From: CBDCGJ01 sp965216645
GTDB taxonomy: Bacteria; Pseudomonadota; Alphaproteobacteria; GCA-2731375
NCBI GenBank assembly: GCA_965216645.1
Contig: CBDCGJ010000068.1
Coordinates: 1-64,000, forward strand
Length of the DNA: 64,000 nt
Direction: 5' to 3'
The position numbers were made by a program, and so were the translations under genes. Numbering within the stretch: position 1 is the first letter of the stretch; each line of letters opens with the position of its first letter. Of this stretch, positions 61,556-64,000 are shown piece after piece. The notes under the pieces are model-generated. The model saw only the letters and a program-made list of their open reading frames with translations. It was not told the DNA's origin and did not search any database.

Positions 61556-62435
61556 GGGGAGTTTGATATCAGCGGATCGTCAGGCCAGTCTTGAACGATC
61601 GTGCGCGGAAGCCGGACAGGATTGGATCGCCGTCGCCCCGACGCAGGCCGGGATCGCGCGTATCGAAGCTTTTTTCGCCGACGAAGCCTACCGTCCGCAC
61701 CGCCACGACAGTTATTCGATCGGCTACACCCTGACCGGCGTGCAGCGATTCGACTATCGCGGCCGCACCTATGACAGCCTGCCCGGCGACGTGATCGTTC
61801 TGCACCCGGATGAGCGCCATAACGGCCGGTCCGGCGATGACGGCGGCTTTCGCTATCGTATGCTCTATTTGGAACCCGCCTTGATCTGGGAAGCGGTGGG
61901 TCAGGCGGGACAATGCCTGCCTTTCATCTCCACGGGCATTGTTAAAGACAGCGGATTACGCGGCGTACTCGAACAGGCCTTCGAGCTATCGGATCGCGAA
62001 TTGGCACCGCTGGCCGCCGATCATATCGTCCTGGCGGTGGCGGAAGCGCTGGCGGCGCATGATGGAGGAATACGCCCCGCCCGCACGTCACCGATCAATC
62101 GGTCCGCCGTGACAACCGCACGCGACTATCTGGCCGACCATTGCCGCCGGACCGTGACGTCCGACGAGTTGGCGGTGGTGTCCGGCTTAAGCCGCTTCGA
62201 GCTGGCGCGCCAGTTCAAGCACGCCTTCGGGACCAGCCCGCACCGCTATCTAACGATGCGCCGACTGGACGCGGCACGGACGGATATCGCCAAGGGTCTA
62301 TCGTTAGCGGAGGTGGCGGCGGACTGCGGTTTCGCCGATCAAAGCCACTTGACCCGGCAGTTCAAGGCCGCCTTCGGCCTGACGCCCGGCCGTTGGCGCG
62401 CGATTTGCCAGCCGTCGGGCCAAGTTCCGACTTAA
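61554..62435 (+). CDS. AraC family transcriptional regulator
   Basis: This 293-residue activator has an N-terminal cupin-type ligand domain (PHRHDSYSIGYTLTGVQRFDYRG, LPGDVIVLHPDERHNG) and a C-terminal double helix-turn-helix: VTSDELAVVSGLSRFELARQFKHAFGTSPHRYL, then LSLAEVAADCGFADQSHLTRQFKAAFGLTPGRWR. It probably controls the divergent DUF2000-LysE genes. The start is uncertain because the first ATG overlaps the divergent start; a TTG at 61563 is possible. The stop TAA overlaps that of the dehydratase. Confidence 0.9.
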   Translation: MGSLISADRQASLERSCAEAGQDWIAVAPTQAGIARIEAFFADEAYRPHRHDSYSIGYTLTGVQRFDYRGRTYDSLPGDVIVLHPDERHNGRSGDDGGFRYRMLYLEPALIWEAVGQAGQCLPFISTGIVKDSGLRGVLEQAFELSDRELAPLAADHIVLAVAEALAAHDGGIRPARTSPINRSAVTTARDYLADHCRRTVTSDELAVVSGLSRFELARQFKHAFGTSPHRYLTMRRLDAARTDIAKGLSLAEVAADCGFADQSHLTRQFKAAFGLTPGRWRAICQPSGQVPT

Positions 62436-64000
62436 TGGATTTCAGGCTCAGGCACCGCCGCGTCGTCGGATAGAATCTCGAAATCGCAACCCTTGTCGGC
62501 TTGAGTGACATGCTGACTGTAGATCGCCCCGAAGCCGCGGGCATAACGGGGTTCGGGCGCGTGCCAGGCAGCCTGCCGCGCTGCCAATTCCTCGTCGTCG
62601 ATCAGCAGGTCGAGACGGCGTTTCGGCACGTCCAAGCGAATGCGGTCGCCGTCACGAACCAACGCCAGCGGACCGCCGACAAAGCTTTCCGGTGCGATAT
62701 GCAGGACGCACGTCCCGTAGCTGGTGCCGCTCATGCGCGCGTCGGACAGACGTACCATGTCGCGGACGCCTTTCTGTAACAGCTTCTTCGGCAGCGGCAT
62801 CATACCCCATTCCGGCATCCCCGGCCCGCCCTGCGGCCCCGCGTTGCGCAGGACGAGAACCGAATTCTCGTCGACCTCAAGATCGTCGCTGTCCAGCCGC
62901 CGCGCCAGGTCGTTATAGTCGTCGAACACCACTGCGGGACCGGTATGCCGAAGCAAGGCCGGGTCGGCGGCGATCGGTTTGATCACGGCGCCGTCCGGTG
63001 CCAGATTGCCGCGTAACACGGCGACGGTCTGCTGGTCGGAGACCGGATTATCGCGCGGGCGAATGACATCGTCGTCGTAGACCCGCGCGTCCCTAAAACC
63101 GTCGCCGAACGGCCTACCGGACACGGTGCGGGCATCCAAAGCAAGGACGTCCGTAATCCGCGTCAACAGGCCGAGGATGCCGCCGGCATAACGGAAATCT
63201 TCCATCAGATATGTGCCCGAAGGCCGCACATTCGCGAGCAACGGCACTTCCTTCGCCGCGGCGTCCAGATCGTCCAACGCGATCGGCACCTTGGCGCGGC
63301 CGGCGAGGGCAAGCAGATGCACCGCCGCGTTGGTCGAGCCGCCGAAGGCCATGGTCACCGCCAAGGCATTACGGAAGGAACGCTCGTCGAGAATGTCCGA
63401 CGGTTTCAGGTCGGCCCAGACCATATCGACAATATGCCGCCCGCTGGCCGTAGCCAGGCGGGCATGATCGGATTCTGCGGCCAGGATCGAGCTGGCGCCT
63501 GGCAATGTGAGGCCCAGCGCCTCCGCCACGCCGGTCATGGTTGAGGCCGTGCCCATGGTCATGCAGGTGCCGGGGGAGCGGGAGACGCCGCTTTCGATCT
63601 CATCCCAATCGGCCTCCGTGATCGTGCCGGCGCGCCGTTCCGCCCAGTATTTCCAGGCGTCGCTGCCGCTGCCGAGATGTTGGCCCCGCCAATTGCCGCG
63701 CAACGCCGGCCCGGCGGGAAAATAGATCGCCGGCACGTCCATACTGATTGCCGCCATCAGTAGGGCCGGCGTGGTCTTGTCGCAGCCGCCCATCAGCACG
63801 GCGCCGTCGATCGGGTGGCTGCGGATCAACTCCTCGGCCTCCATGGCGAGGAAATTCCGATAGAGCATGGTGGTCGGCTTGACCATCGGTTCGGCGAGCG
63901 ACATGGCCGGCAACTCGACAGGAAAGCCGCCCGCCTGCCAGACGCCGCGCTTCACCTCCTCCGCCCGCTGCCGCAAATGCATGTGGCAGGCGTTCAGGTC
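62432..64000 (-). CDS. IlvD/Edd family dehydratase, N-terminus outside window
   Basis: About 522 residues are visible; the frame continues to the right edge, where DLNACH includes the first iron-sulfur Cys. Further ligands are in LMGGCDKTTPALLMA and SPGTCMTMGTASTM. VTMAFGGSTNAAVHLLALA and the late LSDARMSGTSYGTCVLHIAPES are family marks. The enzyme dehydrates a sugar acid or dihydroxy acid; features and length are closest to L-arabonate/galactonate-type dehydratases rather than biosynthetic dihydroxy-acid dehydratase, but this is not certain. About 55 N-terminal residues are missing. Confidence 0.9.
   Translation of the reverse strand, partial: DLNACHMHLRQRAEEVKRGVWQAGGFPVELPAMSLAEPMVKPTTMLYRNFLAMEAEELIRSHPIDGAVLMGGCDKTTPALLMAAISMDVPAIYFPAGPALRGNWRGQHLGSGSDAWKYWAERRAGTITEADWDEIESGVSRSPGTCMTMGTASTMTGVAEALGLTLPGASSILAAESDHARLATASGRHIVDMVWADLKPSDILDERSFRNALAVTMAFGGSTNAAVHLLALAGRAKVPIALDDLDAAAKEVPLLANVRPSGTYLMEDFRYAGGILGLLTRITDVLALDARTVSGRPFGDGFRDARVYDDDVIRPRDNPVSDQQTVAVLRGNLAPDGAVIKPIAADPALLRHTGPAVVFDDYNDLARRLDSDDLEVDENSVLVLRNAGPQGGPGMPEWGMMPLPKKLLQKGVRDMVRLSDARMSGTSYGTCVLHIAPESFVGGPLALVRDGDRIRLDVPKRRLDLLIDDEELAARQAAWHAPEPRYARGFGAIYSQHVTQADKGCDFEILSDDAAVPEPEIH

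Noticed and set aside
1..64000. CRISPR arrays, tRNA genes, rRNA genes, prophage or transposase genes
   Set aside because: No spaced direct repeats, cloverleaf-like segments, rRNA blocks or mobile-element proteins were seen; the only mobile-like candidate is the 157-bp inverted repeat.

Overview
This window is a gene-dense stretch of chromosome from a GC-rich alphaproteobacterium, most likely a non-phototrophic member of or near the Rhodospirillales. The evidence is gene content and order: uvrC-pgsA with moaD-moaE, a ybjN-proC pair near ubiK, an lgt/MidA-type methyltransferase/pgeF run, an Anbu proteasome-like cluster, and a MarR/OmpR/EnvZ set resembling PetP/PetR. I see no phage genes, transposase, CRISPR array, rRNA or tRNA. 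The taxonomic call is inference. Both window edges cut genes: a 2-oxoglutarate oxygenase at the left and an IlvD/Edd dehydratase at the right.

Bases 1-8.3 kb hold a complete dipeptide-type ABC importer on the minus strand and, divergent from it, cystathionine beta-synthase plus a gamma-synthase/lyase (reverse transsulfuration). From 8.3 to 12.5 kb lies the Anbu cluster: proteasome-like peptidase, transglutaminase-like protease, alpha-E protein and circularly permuted ATP-grasp. It is preceded by a striking 157-bp inverted repeat that supplies the last codons of the Anbu gene. Bases 12.6-17 kb carry an SDR, cysQ, a degenerate nuclease-like protein, speE and a sulfatase. A minus-strand pair at 17-19 kb strongly resembles the mesaconyl-CoA isomerase/hydratase of the 3-hydroxypropionate bi-cycle. 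Bases 19.2-24.5 kb encode a flavoprotein of the UDP-galactopyranose-mutase-like group and two tandem GT-C/STT3-like membrane proteins.

Bases 24.5-35.4 kb are mostly metabolic enzymes (dehydrogenases, SDRs, enoyl-CoA hydratase), an OmpA-like lipoprotein, a phosphoesterase, a DUF169 protein, uvrB and a Ca/Na exchanger. An AT-rich 460-bp gap with a perfect DnaA box precedes uvrC-pgsA-mobB-moeA-moaD-moaE (35.9-41 kb). Bases 41-48 kb hold an SDR, an arginine-deiminase-like enzyme, ilvE divergent from a MarR/response regulator/histidine kinase operon with two clear palindromic operators, and a quinone-oxidoreductase-like enzyme. CsaA, a TetR/COQ9-like regulator, a malate/lactate-type dehydrogenase, proC and ybjN follow.

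The most interesting locus is 51.6-53.5 kb. A methionyl-tRNA synthetase gene of lower GC than its surroundings sits between ybjN-proC and ubiK. Upstream of it are a consensus promoter, a 27-codon leader ORF with three consecutive Met codons, mutually exclusive RNA pairings and an intrinsic terminator. Together these form a textbook ribosome-mediated attenuator that would sense Met-tRNA charging.

The right part (54-64 kb) has lgt, a MidA-type methyltransferase, pgeF, a four-gene minus-strand operon (DUF2889, ketopantoate-reductase-like, PaaI thioesterase, ferredoxin), an AI-2E-type permease, LysE and DUF2000 divergent from an AraC regulator, and the dehydratase. All pairings, motif positions and base counts were worked out by eye; family names come from recognition, not database searches.
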